The notes under the pieces were generated by a model. The model was not told where the DNA came from. It made no database searches and saw only the letters and a program-made list of their open reading frames with translations. The translations under genes were made by a program, and so were the position numbers. DNA of 58,310 nucleotides, from NCBI GenBank assembly GCA_964420035.1, contig CAYQQR010000024.1, positions 1 to 58,310 of the forward strand, written 5' to 3'. Positions 1 to 8,133 of this stretch are shown one piece after another. Origin of the DNA: CAYQQR01 sp964420035 (GTDB taxonomy: Bacteria > Bacteroidota > Bacteroidia > Bacteroidales > SM23-62). Position 1 is the first letter of the stretch, and each line of letters opens with the position of its first letter.

Positions 1-47
1 AATTAAAAAATAGGATACCACTAATCTAAAGGCAGTCAGGGATTCAG

Positions 48-67
48 CCTGCCTGCCGGCAGGCAGG
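48..67. repeat. Perfect 20-bp palindrome, member of a dispersed repeat family
   Basis: The sequence CCTGCCTGCCGGCAGGCAGG is its own reverse complement over all 20 bases. Degenerate relatives with the same flanking word GATTCAG lie at 10611-10630, 30163-30176, 32978-32997 and 58264-58275. All but the 10611 copy are between genes. It may form a cruciform or RNA hairpin. No function is assigned. Confidence 0.85.
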
Positions 68-127
68 GACGACGGTACCTGATAAGTGGTTCAAAATAAA
101 AGTCAATCTTATTCAGGCATAGACTGA

Positions 128-180
128 GCGTAACGCGTAACGCGTAACTCGAAACAGTATTTTTTAATCCGCAATCAATG
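128..180 (+). repeat. CGTAAC heptamer array plus TTTTTTAATCCG tail
   Basis: Three GCGTAAC heptamers are followed by TCGAAAC, then a T-rich stretch and AATCCGCAATC, ending just before the start codon of the PAP2 gene. The block at 33055-33112 has the same order of parts, also directly in front of a start codon. This indicates one composite repeat rather than chance similarity. Confidence 0.7.
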
Positions 181-184
181 ATAT

Positions 185-811
185 ATGTTTAGCAGAAATC
201 CCTTCCTGATTCTCTATTATATCTTCCTGGCGACGGCGGTGGGTATTCTGCTGACGACAGGGAAAGGGACCGTATATCTTTACCTGAACCAGCATCATAG
301 CCCCTTTCTGGATATTTTGATGCGATACGGCACTTGGTTGGGGGACGGGATCTTCGCGGTGGTTGTGGGTGTCCTATTCCTGACCTTCAGGATTCGATGG
401 GGTTTATTGATCCTTTCAGCCTACGCGCTTTCCGGTTTACTGGCACAATTTTTCAAACGCTTGATTTTTGCAGATAGTCTGCGGCCGGCGGCCCTTTTCG
501 ACGGGAGGGACCTGCATTTCGTTGAAGGAGTGCAGATCCACTATGAACATAGCTTTCCATCGGGACACGCAACTACTGCCTTTGCACTCTTTTTCACGCT
601 GGCCTTGCTCACCCGTAATATTGGTTTTCGAATGATTCTTTTTTTACCCGCCTTGTTGGTTGCAATATCCAGAGTATATTTGTCTCAACATTTCTTTGAA
701 GATGTAGTGGCCGGTTCGGTTCTGGGAACAGGAACCGTACTTTTATTGTATCCCTTAATGATGAAAATAAAGGCAAAATGGATCGATATCAGACCGTACC
801 AAATCTTTTGA
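185..811 (+). CDS. PAP2-family membrane phosphatase
   Basis: This 208-residue integral membrane protein carries the three phosphatidic acid phosphatase motifs. A lysine/arginine-rich KRLIFADSLRP is at 91-101, PSGH at 125-128 (His128), and SRVYLSQHFFED at 162-173 (His169, the likely nucleophile). About five hydrophobic segments surround them. Family members remove phosphate from phosphatidate, lipid A or undecaprenyl pyrophosphate on the outer face of the inner membrane. Two genes for a lipid-linked sugar system follow, so recycling of a polyprenyl pyrophosphate or lipid A dephosphorylation is plausible. The substrate cannot be read from the sequence. The spacing in motif 1 is slightly longer than the classic K-x6-RP. 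Confidence 0.85.
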   Translation: MFSRNPFLILYYIFLATAVGILLTTGKGTVYLYLNQHHSPFLDILMRYGTWLGDGIFAVVVGVLFLTFRIRWGLLILSAYALSGLLAQFFKRLIFADSLRPAALFDGRDLHFVEGVQIHYEHSFPSGHATTAFALFFTLALLTRNIGFRMILFLPALLVAISRVYLSQHFFEDVVAGSVLGTGTVLLLYPLMMKIKAKWIDIRPYQIF

Positions 812-813
812 CC

Positions 814-843
814 CCATCAATAACCATCAATAACCATCAATAA
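814..843 (+). repeat. Three tandem CCATCAATAA units
   Basis: Three exact 10-nt copies fill most of the gap between the PAP2 gene and the next reading frame. Each copy carries a TAA, so the block sets the upstream limit for the start of the next gene. Confidence 0.9.
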
Positions 844-853
844 CCTTTTCTAC

Positions 854-2515
854 TTGAGGCGTTCCATCATCATACAGCTTCTGATCCTGGTCCTATCGGG
901 ATTGCTTTTTATCCCCGGACTTGGCGGAGTGCATCTCTTCGATTGGGATGAGATCAATTTTGCCGAATCGGCCAGGGAGATGATCGCCACGGGAAACTAT
1001 CTGGACGTGCAGATCAATTACCAGCCCTTCTGGGAGAAACCCCCGCTTTTCACATGGCTGCAGGTCCTTTCCATGAAAATATTCGGTATCAATGAATTTG
1101 CCGCCCGTTTTCCCAATGCCGTTGCGGGCATGCTGACCCTGTGGATGATCTTTCTGTTAGGAAGGAAGTTATATGAACAAAGATTCGGGATATACTGGAC
1201 CCTGGTGTACGCGGGATCCATTTTGCCATTCTTCTATTTTAAATCAGGTATCATCGATCCCTGGTTCAACCTGTTTATTTTCATCTCTGTAAGCCTGTTC
1301 GCTTTCTTCAACGACGGGACAGGGATACGCAGAAGGAACCTTCTCCTTGTATGGTCCGCCATAAGCATTGGTCTGGCGATCCTTACAAAAGGTCCGGCCG
1401 GCTTGCTCGTTTTTTTATTTACCCTGGGGATTTACTGGGCCATCAACAGGTTTACCCTTAAAATCACCGCGGGCCAGGTCCTGTTATATATTTTACTGGT
1501 TATCTTGGTTGGCGGAGCCTGGTTCATTCTGCAGATAATAACCGGAAATGTTGATGTCGTAGTTGATTTCATCGTTTATCAGTACAGGCTTTTTACCACC
1601 CAGGATGCCGGTCATGGCGGATTCTTTATGTATCACTTTGTGATCCTCTTTTCAGGGGTCTTCCCGGCATCGGTTTATGCCCTGAAAGCATTCAAACGTT
1701 CTTATTACGACGAACCTTTCCAGAAACGCTTCAAGCGCTGGATGATTATTCTTTTCTGGGTGGTACTGATCCTGTTCAGCATCGTCGAGACCAAGATCGT
1801 TCACTATTCCTCGATGGCCTATTTCCCCATCACTTACCTGGGGGCTTATTCATTATTTAAGATCAGCAAGGAAAGAATGATCCGTTACCGGTGGCTTAAT
1901 GTGTTCCTGGGATTTATCGGCGGACTGTATGCCCTGGTGATGATCGTCTTCCCGTATGTAGCGAATAATTTTGAGAGATGGATCGACAAGGGGATCATTA
2001 CGGATCCTTTCACAATCGGAACCCTTCAGGCCCAGGTATACTGGCCCTGGACCGTTAGCCTGACAGGAGTTCTATATTTACTCGCGGTAATTGGCACTTT
2101 GTTGTATACCCGGAGAAATGCAGCAACAGGCTACCTTGGTTTATTTATAGCAACCGGTTTATTTACCCTGCTGGGAATTTATACCTTAACCGGCAGGATT
2201 GAAAAATACACCCAGGCAGCTGCTGTCGAATTCTATAAGGAACACAGCGGTGAAGATGCCTATATGAGAACCCTGGGTTTCAAATCTTACGCTAACCTTT
2301 ATTACTTCAGGAAACCACCGCCTGAAGAAGAAACAAAGCCCCGGGATACCCGGGAATTATTATCAGGAGATATTGAACGCCCCTTATATGTGGTCATGAA
2401 GATTGACAAAAAAGAAGATTACCTGAATGAATTCCCGGAATTGCAAGTACTGTATGAGAAAAATGGTTTTGTATTTTGTGTCCGGCGGCCTGCCGTTAAA
2501 GACCGTGCAGAATGA
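854..2515 (+). CDS. ArnT/PMT-like polyprenyl-phosphate-sugar glycosyltransferase
   Basis: This 553-residue multi-spanning protein belongs to the dolichyl-phosphate-mannose-protein mannosyltransferase/ArnT superfamily (GT39/GT83, GT-C fold). The N-terminal membrane segment is followed by a first periplasmic loop with DWDE at 30-33 and the EKPPL word at 61-65, both typical of the acidic catalytic loop. About ten further hydrophobic helices follow, then a soluble C-terminus. Such enzymes move a sugar from a polyprenyl phosphate carrier to lipid A, glycan or protein in the periplasm. No ATG exists near the N-terminus. TTG at 854 is the best start, because a TAA at 821-823 closes the frame upstream. 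It overlaps the next gene by 4 nt, so the two are probably translationally coupled. Confidence 0.85.
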   Translation: MRRSIIIQLLILVLSGLLFIPGLGGVHLFDWDEINFAESAREMIATGNYLDVQINYQPFWEKPPLFTWLQVLSMKIFGINEFAARFPNAVAGMLTLWMIFLLGRKLYEQRFGIYWTLVYAGSILPFFYFKSGIIDPWFNLFIFISVSLFAFFNDGTGIRRRNLLLVWSAISIGLAILTKGPAGLLVFLFTLGIYWAINRFTLKITAGQVLLYILLVILVGGAWFILQIITGNVDVVVDFIVYQYRLFTTQDAGHGGFFMYHFVILFSGVFPASVYALKAFKRSYYDEPFQKRFKRWMIILFWVVLILFSIVETKIVHYSSMAYFPITYLGAYSLFKISKERMIRYRWLNVFLGFIGGLYALVMIVFPYVANNFERWIDKGIITDPFTIGTLQAQVYWPWTVSLTGVLYLLAVIGTLLYTRRNAATGYLGLFIATGLFTLLGIYTLTGRIEKYTQAAAVEFYKEHSGEDAYMRTLGFKSYANLYYFRKPPPEEETKPRDTRELLSGDIERPLYVVMKIDKKEDYLNEFPELQVLYEKNGFVFCVRRPAVKDRAE

Positions 2516-3273
2516 TTCAGGATAAAAAGATCGTTGTCGTATTGCCTGCTTACAATGCTGAGAAGACGCTGGAAAAGACCTACAGGGAGATCCCGTTTGA
2601 TATTGTGGATGAAGTTATCCTGGTGGATGATCGCAGCAGCGACCGGACCGTTGAAATAGCCAGAAACCTTGGCGTAAAGCACATCATTGTACACGAGGAA
2701 AACCTGGGCTACGGGGGCAATCAGAAATCCTGTTACAATAAGGCCCTTGAGGTGGAAGGGGATATTGTCGTGATGCTGCACCCCGATTATCAGTATACAC
2801 CCAAATTGATCCACTCCATGTGCTATCTTATTGCCAATGGGGTATATAATGTGGTTTTGGGATCAAGAATTCTGGGCAAAGGAGCGCTCAAGGGCGGGAT
2901 GCCCTGGTATAAATATTTGGCCAACAGGATCCTGACCCTTTTTCAGAATATTTTGCTCAATCAGAAATTGTCCGAATACCATACCGGATTCCGGGCCTAT
3001 CACCGGGAGGTGCTCGAAAAGATAAATTACCAGGATAATTCAGATGATTTTGTTTTTGATAACCAGGTTATTGCACAGATTTTTCACGCGGGACATGAAA
3101 TTGCAGAAATAACCTGTCCCACAAAATATTTTGGGGAGGCCTCCTCTATCAATTTGAGAAGAAGCATGAAATATGGTTTTGGGGTTATCTATGTATCTTT
3201 TCAATACTTTTTCTCGAAATTGGGCCTATCAAAACCACGTTTATATAAAATCAACCAATCAATCAATAAATAA
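2512..3273 (+). CDS. DPM1-like GT2 polyprenyl-phosphate glycosyltransferase
   Basis: This 253-residue GT-A glycosyltransferase has LPAYN at 11-15, VDDRSSD at 38-44, a metal-site variant HPDYQY at 90-95 and YHTGFRAY at 156-163, the last typical of dolichol/polyprenol phosphate sugar synthases. It lacks C-terminal membrane helices and resembles DPM1 more than ArnC in architecture. The likely reaction is transfer of a sugar from a nucleotide sugar to polyprenyl phosphate on the cytoplasmic face, making the donor for the transferase encoded just upstream. The 4-nt overlap with that gene supports a matched pair. The sugar identity is unknown. Confidence 0.85.
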   Translation: MIQDKKIVVVLPAYNAEKTLEKTYREIPFDIVDEVILVDDRSSDRTVEIARNLGVKHIIVHEENLGYGGNQKSCYNKALEVEGDIVVMLHPDYQYTPKLIHSMCYLIANGVYNVVLGSRILGKGALKGGMPWYKYLANRILTLFQNILLNQKLSEYHTGFRAYHREVLEKINYQDNSDDFVFDNQVIAQIFHAGHEIAEITCPTKYFGEASSINLRRSMKYGFGVIYVSFQYFFSKLGLSKPRLYKINQSINK

Positions 3274-3295
3274 ATAAATCATAAATCAAAGACCT

Positions 3296-4312
3296 ATGGT
3301 CATTAAAACAAGATCTTTTCCCCGTGCAGCCCTGGTGGGCAATCCTTCCGATGGATATTACGGTAAGACAATTGCCTTCCCCTTTGATAACTTCACGGCT
3401 CAGGTAAGCTTGTACGAGTCACCCGAGGTCAAGATTATCCCTTCGAAATATGATTCCGCGGTATTCGAATCGATTGACGGGCTTTCTCAGCATGTCCGTC
3501 TTTACGGCTACTATGGTGGGCTCAGATTGATCAAGGCCGCCATTAAACGTTTCCATGAGTATTTTTCTGCCCGGGATGTTCAGTTAAACAAGAATTTTAC
3601 GGTTCAGTATGAATCCAACATACCCTTCCGGCTCGGATTGGCGGGATCCAGTGCCATAATAACCGCGTTGATGAAAGCCATGATGCAGTATTATGGATTG
3701 GACATGCCCGGGCATGAACTGGCCAACCTGGTCCTCTCTGTTGAACAGATGGAGCTGGGAATTCCGGCTGGTCTGCAGGATCGGGTGGTTCAGGCCTATG
3801 AATGCCCGGTATACATGGATTTCAACAAATACCTGATGCGTAAGCAGGGTTATGGGAGGTATATGATTCTCAGGAAGGACATATTTCCCCCGAACTTCTA
3901 TATTGCCTACAGGAAGGATCTCTCCGAAGGTTCAGAACTAATTCATTACAGTTTGCGTGAAAAGTATAACCTTGGTCAGGAGGATGTGTTGGAGGCCGTA
4001 AAGATTTGGACCGATCTTACGGATGAAGTCAGGGAAATACTTGAAAAGGGGCTCTTCGATGAGCTGCCTGAATTGTTGAACCGGAATTTCGATGTACGTA
4101 AACAGGTCATGGATATATCTCCTGAGAATCTCGAAATGATCCGGGTCGCAAGGGATACCGGTGCCAGTGCAAAATTCACCGGGTCGGGGGGGGCCATCAT
4201 TGGCACTTACCGGGACGAGACCATGTTCGATGAGCTGCGGATCCGCATGGATCAGTTGAACATTGAAGTGATAAAACCCAATATTGTTTCATCAACCAGC
4301 ATGGGAATATGA
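3296..4312 (+). CDS. GHMP kinase, glucuronokinase-like
   Basis: This 338-residue sugar kinase has the GHMP P-loop LGLAGSSAI at 113-121 and a C-terminal glycine motif GSGGA. Its N-terminus (LVGNPSDGYYGKTI, 13-26), the YYGGLRL word at 72-78, GIPAGLQDRV and NRNFDVR closely match my recollection of plant glucuronokinases, more than galactokinase, mevalonate or homoserine kinase. The predicted reaction is D-glucuronate + ATP to glucuronate 1-phosphate. The following gene encodes a nucleotidyltransferase and overlaps it by 4 nt, which suggests a two-step salvage route to a UDP-sugar. Related kinases for other sugar acids cannot be excluded. Confidence 0.75.
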   Translation: MVIKTRSFPRAALVGNPSDGYYGKTIAFPFDNFTAQVSLYESPEVKIIPSKYDSAVFESIDGLSQHVRLYGYYGGLRLIKAAIKRFHEYFSARDVQLNKNFTVQYESNIPFRLGLAGSSAIITALMKAMMQYYGLDMPGHELANLVLSVEQMELGIPAGLQDRVVQAYECPVYMDFNKYLMRKQGYGRYMILRKDIFPPNFYIAYRKDLSEGSELIHYSLREKYNLGQEDVLEAVKIWTDLTDEVREILEKGLFDELPELLNRNFDVRKQVMDISPENLEMIRVARDTGASAKFTGSGGAIIGTYRDETMFDELRIRMDQLNIEVIKPNIVSSTSMGI

Positions 4313-5178
4313 TCAATAAAGCAGTCATACCGGCAGCAGGTTTTGGCACCCGGTTTCTTCCGGCAACCAAATCCCAGCCCAAAGAGATGCTTCCTATTGT
4401 CGATACACCCACCATTCAACATGTGGTTGAGGAGGCCGTTGCATCGGGTATAACCGATGTTTTGATGATAATAGGAAAGGGCAAGAGGGCTATCGAGGAG
4501 CATTTTGATCGCAGCTTTGAACTGGAAGATCAACTGCGGATCAAGGAGAACTTTGAAAAGCTCGAGTCCATCCGGTCCATTACCCGCCTGGCCGATATAC
4601 ATTTCATATGGCAAAAAGAGATGAACGGTCTGGGTGATGCCATTCGCTACGCCGCGAACCATGTCAACGGCGAACCTTTCGCTGTTTTGCTGGGAGATAC
4701 AGTGATCGAGTCCCGGGGTGAACCGGTAACACGTCAGCTGATCGATGTTTATGATAAATACCGGAACCCTGTTGTGGCACTTGAAGAAGTTGAAGCCAGC
4801 CAGGTATCCAGATACGGCATTGTCGGGGGCGTTGAAGTGAAGAAGAGACTTTACCGCATCGAAAAGCTTATAGAAAAACCTTCTGCCGACCGGGCCCCGT
4901 CCAGACTGGCTATCGCTTCCCGCTATATTCTCACGCCTGATATTTTTGAAAAACTCAGGCATTCAAAACCCGGTTTGAACGAAGAGATTCAACTTACGGA
5001 TGCCATGGCTGAACTATCGCGGTCAAGAAAAATGTATGGATTGCAGTTCGAAGGCAAGCGATACGACATAGGCAACAAATTTGATTTCCTTAAAACCAAC
5101 ATCGTTTTTGGCCTGAAACACCCTGAGATTGGGGAGGAGCTCAGGGCCTGGCTCAGGGAACTCGCAAAGGAATTGTAA
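4309..5178 (+). CDS. galU: UTP-sugar-1-phosphate uridylyltransferase (GalU type)
   Basis: This 289-residue nucleotidyltransferase has the signature AAGFGTRFLPATK at 9-21 and KEMLPI at 25-30, characteristic of bacterial UDP-glucose pyrophosphorylases. LLGDTVI is the metal-site region and YDIGNKFDFLKTN is at the C-terminus, as in GalU. The standard reaction is glucose 1-phosphate + UTP to UDP-glucose + PPi. Because it follows the glucuronokinase-like gene with a 4-nt overlap, it may also or instead use glucuronate 1-phosphate. The gene symbol names the family; substrate choice is inference. Confidence 0.85.
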   Translation: MINKAVIPAAGFGTRFLPATKSQPKEMLPIVDTPTIQHVVEEAVASGITDVLMIIGKGKRAIEEHFDRSFELEDQLRIKENFEKLESIRSITRLADIHFIWQKEMNGLGDAIRYAANHVNGEPFAVLLGDTVIESRGEPVTRQLIDVYDKYRNPVVALEEVEASQVSRYGIVGGVEVKKRLYRIEKLIEKPSADRAPSRLAIASRYILTPDIFEKLRHSKPGLNEEIQLTDAMAELSRSRKMYGLQFEGKRYDIGNKFDFLKTNIVFGLKHPEIGEELRAWLRELAKEL

Positions 5179-5241
5179 TAAATTCAGAATAGTTGTAATT
5201 TCACGGAATACCCGTAACCCGTAACATTTAATTATAACACC

Positions 5242-6729
5242 ATGAATTCTAAACTAACTTCTATTCTGCTAACGACCATTCTTTTGGCCCTTGCATCGTG
5301 TGCGGACACGAAAAAGGAACCCTGGCAGGAATTATTCAACGGAGAGGACCTGACCGGTTGGGTTCAAAGAAATGGAGCGGCCATTTATACGGTTGAGGAT
5401 GATATGATCGTTGGGACTACGGTGGCCCATACACCAAACTCCTTTCTTTGCACGGTGGATACCTTCAGTAATTTTATCCTGAAGGTGGATGTGATGGTGG
5501 ATACCCCGTTAAATTCAGGCATTCAGATACGAAGCAATGCATATCCGGGATACCGGGATGGCCGGGTCCACGGTTACCAGGTAGAAATTGATCCCAGCGA
5601 CCGGGCTTACAGCGGCGGTATTTATGATGAAGCCAGACGGGGATGGCTTTATGATCTCTCTGAGAATGAAGAAGGCCGGAATGCATTTAAGAACGGGGAA
5701 TGGAATCATTACCGCGTTGAAGCGATCGATTCTTCCATAAGGACCTTTATCAACGGGGTCATGTGTGCCAACCTGGTGGACGATTGGGATAAGGAAGGGT
5801 TTATTGCCCTGCAGGTGCATTCGGTGAACGCGGATAAACATCCCTGGACCGAGGGTATATCCGTTAAATGGAAAGATATACGGATCATTACTGAAGAACC
5901 CGAAAAATATGTAAAAGAGGCGGAGGATCCCCTTCCTGTAAAAGGGACCTTGCTGAACCGGCTCAGTGAGCCCGAGAAAGAAGAAGGATGGATGCTTCTC
6001 TGGGATGGTCAGACCACCCATGGCTGGCACCGGGCCTACCAGGATGAATTTCCCGGGAAAGGATGGCTTATTGAGGATGGGATTCTTAAAGTGGTTGCCT
6101 CGGGTGGTGAAGAATCCAGGTATGGAGGGGATATTGTGACCGATATGGAATTCCGGGATTTCGACCTGAGAGTTCAATTTAAATTAACGCCCGGAGCCAA
6201 TTCCGGTATAAAATATTTTGTTACCGAACAGGAAGAAAACTATACGGGTTCCGCTATCGGACCGGAATACCAGATATTGGACGATGAACGCCATCCGGAT
6301 GCTCAAAAAGGCAAAGATGGCAACAGAACCCTGGCTTCCCTGTATGATCTGATCCCTGCTGAAAATAAACATGCCCGTCCCATAGGCGAATGGAACCAGG
6401 CACGAATCCTGCATCGGGACAAGCATGTGGAACATTGGTTAAACGGGAGGAAAGTCCTGGAATACGAAAGAGGCAGTGATGCCTTCAGGACTTTGGTGGC
6501 AGACAGCAAATATAAGATCTGGCCCGATTTTGGCGAAGCGGAATCAGGGCATATACTCTTACAGGACCATGGAGATGAAGTCTGGTTCAGGGACATCAAG
6601 ATTAAAGTTCTAAGTTCTAATCTAATCTCTATGGGGTTAGTTCCCCGAAGCTCTGCTTCGAGAAGAAGTATTAATTTTGTTAATACCTCGTGGCTCTGCC
6701 GCGAGGTAGTTTATGTTCTAAATCTTTAA
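5242..6729 (+). CDS. Tandem DUF1080 (3-keto-glycoside hydrolase/lyase family) lipoprotein
   Basis: A lipoprotein signal ending in LALASC is followed by two concanavalin-like DUF1080 domains, roughly residues 27-210 and 245-455. Each opens with a W..LF/LWDG..L.GW pattern (ELFNGEDLTGW and LLWDGQTTHGW). Proteins of this family cleave 3-keto-glycosides in Bacteroides. The exported Gfo/Idh oxidoreductases nearby would make such substrates, so a periplasmic or surface role in 3-keto-sugar cleavage is likely. The last 36 or so residues, after FRDIKIK, look foreign. They are encoded by A/T-rich repeat DNA and by the 94-nt element at 6621-6714, so the original stop has probably been displaced. Confidence 0.85.
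   Translation: MNSKLTSILLTTILLALASCADTKKEPWQELFNGEDLTGWVQRNGAAIYTVEDDMIVGTTVAHTPNSFLCTVDTFSNFILKVDVMVDTPLNSGIQIRSNAYPGYRDGRVHGYQVEIDPSDRAYSGGIYDEARRGWLYDLSENEEGRNAFKNGEWNHYRVEAIDSSIRTFINGVMCANLVDDWDKEGFIALQVHSVNADKHPWTEGISVKWKDIRIITEEPEKYVKEAEDPLPVKGTLLNRLSEPEKEEGWMLLWDGQTTHGWHRAYQDEFPGKGWLIEDGILKVVASGGEESRYGGDIVTDMEFRDFDLRVQFKLTPGANSGIKYFVTEQEENYTGSAIGPEYQILDDERHPDAQKGKDGNRTLASLYDLIPAENKHARPIGEWNQARILHRDKHVEHWLNGRKVLEYERGSDAFRTLVADSKYKIWPDFGEAESGHILLQDHGDEVWFRDIKIKVLSSNLISMGLVPRSSASRRSINFVNTSWLCREVVYVLNL
6621..6714 (+). repeat. 94-nt four-hairpin repeat, copy 1
   Basis: This block is identical over 94 of 94 bases, and in the same orientation, to 45950-46043. It folds as four consecutive hairpins: GGGG/CCCC, CGAAGC/GCTTCG around TCT, TATTAA/TTAATA, and TACCTCGTGG/CCGCGAGGTA around CTCTG. 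Compact strings of palindromes like this suggest a REP- or MITE-like element mobilised in trans. No transposase lies in the window. Here it is read through by the DUF1080 gene. Confidence 0.9.
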
Positions 6730-6735
6730 TATAAA

Positions 6736-6765
6736 CCTTAAATCCTAAAACCTTAAATCCTAAAA
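6736..6765 (+). repeat. Two tandem CCTTAAATCCTAAAA units
   Basis: Two exact 15-nt copies lie between the DUF1080 gene and the next start codon. They continue the A/T-rich simple-sequence character of the junction around the 94-nt element. Confidence 0.9.
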
Positions 6766-6773
6766 CGAACACT

Positions 6774-8120
6774 ATGGATTCAAACCGAAGGGATTTCCTT
6801 AAGAAAGCGGCACTGGGAACGGCAGGCGTTTATGCTGCAGGGCTGGGGCTGAGTGCCGAGGCCCATGCCCGTATTCCCGGGGCCAACGACAAGATTCGTG
6901 TCGGCATTGTAGGCTTTTCCGACCGGGCCAAAAATTCCTTGATTCCTGCCTTTCTGGCCCATAACAAAGAACTGAACTTTGAGATCATCGCGGTCTCCGA
7001 CATCTGGAACCGGAGAAGAAAGGAAGCGGATGAATATTTCAGGGAGAAAGGCATCAAGGTCAAACTGGCCCGGAACAACGAAGAATTGTACGAGAAGTAC
7101 AAGCCCGATGCGGTGATCATCAGTACGGCCGACTTTCAGCATGCATTGCATACCAAACAGGCAGTGGAAGCAGGATGTGACGCCTATGTTGAAAAACCTT
7201 TCGCTGAAACCATGGAAGATGCACGGGCCGGCCTGAAAGCAGCCAAGGATTCGGGGAAGGTTATCCAGATTGGATCCCAGAGGCGGTCGGGACCAAATTA
7301 TCACGCAGCCAATAAATACATCCGCTCGGGTAAGTTTGGTAAGATCAACATCGTTGAAATGACCTGGAATGTGAACCAGCCCGGACGGTGGAGAAGACCG
7401 CAACTGGTGGCGGATATCAAAGAATCCGATACCGACTGGAAAAGGTACCTGATGAACAGGCCCTGGGAAGAATGGGATCCGAGGAAATATCTTGAATACA
7501 GACTGTTCTGGCCCTATTCCAGCGGCATTCCCGGTCAGTGGATGTGTCACCAGATCGACACCGTACACTGGTTTACAGGTATTGACCATCCCCGTTCGGT
7601 TGCTGCCAACGGAGGTATCTACATGTGGAATGACGGGCGAAGAAATTTTGATACCATGACCGCAGTCTTCGATTATGGCTCCGGTAAGGAAGGAGAAGGA
7701 TTCCAGGTGGTATACAGTTCCCGTCAGCATAATTCTGCAGGAGGCGTTAAGGAACTCTATTTCTCCAACGGAGGCACCCTGAACCTGGCATCCAACAAGG
7801 TTACGGCCGACGGCGGACTCACCGGGCACCATGCCAGTGCGATGGGTATGGAACCCTTCCGGCTTGAGGAATATGAATTACCAACTGCCGACATGGCTAC
7901 CGGGGCCGATACCGGTGTGGATAACATGACCTCGGCGCATACGCGCAACTGGATGGAATGCGTACGTTCCCGCGAAGAGACCAATGCTCCTGTCGAGGCC
8001 GGCTACAACCATGCCATTGCTGTGATCATGACCACGGCATCCCTGCGCGGCGGCTATAAATCTACCTTTGATGAAGTCACCCAGGAGGTTATGGTGGGCG
8101 ACCAGGTATTCAAATACTAA
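6774..8120 (+). CDS. Tat-exported Gfo/Idh/MocA oxidoreductase
   Basis: The N-terminus carries a twin-arginine signal (SNRRDFLKKAALGTAG) ending near AEAHA. A Rossmann domain follows (IRVGIVGFSDRAK), then VEKPFAETMEDA with the EKP lysine, and a Gfo/Idh C-terminal domain. Exported members such as glucose-fructose oxidoreductase fold with bound NAD(P) before Tat transport. Close relatives in Bacteroides oxidise sugars at C3. Lying directly after the DUF1080 lipoprotein, it probably makes or reduces 3-keto sugars in the periplasm. The substrate is unknown. Confidence 0.88.
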   Translation: MDSNRRDFLKKAALGTAGVYAAGLGLSAEAHARIPGANDKIRVGIVGFSDRAKNSLIPAFLAHNKELNFEIIAVSDIWNRRRKEADEYFREKGIKVKLARNNEELYEKYKPDAVIISTADFQHALHTKQAVEAGCDAYVEKPFAETMEDARAGLKAAKDSGKVIQIGSQRRSGPNYHAANKYIRSGKFGKINIVEMTWNVNQPGRWRRPQLVADIKESDTDWKRYLMNRPWEEWDPRKYLEYRLFWPYSSGIPGQWMCHQIDTVHWFTGIDHPRSVAANGGIYMWNDGRRNFDTMTAVFDYGSGKEGEGFQVVYSSRQHNSAGGVKELYFSNGGTLNLASNKVTADGGLTGHHASAMGMEPFRLEEYELPTADMATGADTGVDNMTSAHTRNWMECVRSREETNAPVEAGYNHAIAVIMTTASLRGGYKSTFDEVTQEVMVGDQVFKY

Positions 8121-8133
8121 TTCGGAAAGCCTT

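Noticed and set aside
811..850. Short repeats considered as a CRISPR array
   Set aside because: The three 10-nt units are directly abutting without spacers and no cas genes are present.
3241..3290. ATCAATCAATAAATAAATAAATC run considered as a regulatory array
   Set aside because: Simple A/T-rich low-complexity sequence between co-directional genes with no symmetry or recurrence.
4252..4962. Minus-strand frame of 236 codons opposite galU
   Set aside because: The plus-strand frame carries all GalU motifs; the antisense translation has no recognisable features.
6780..7832. Open frame of 350 codons on the minus strand opposite the first Gfo/Idh gene
   Set aside because: It is a codon-bias shadow of the plus-strand gene, with no signal, domain or plausible composition, whereas the plus strand has full Gfo/Idh motifs.
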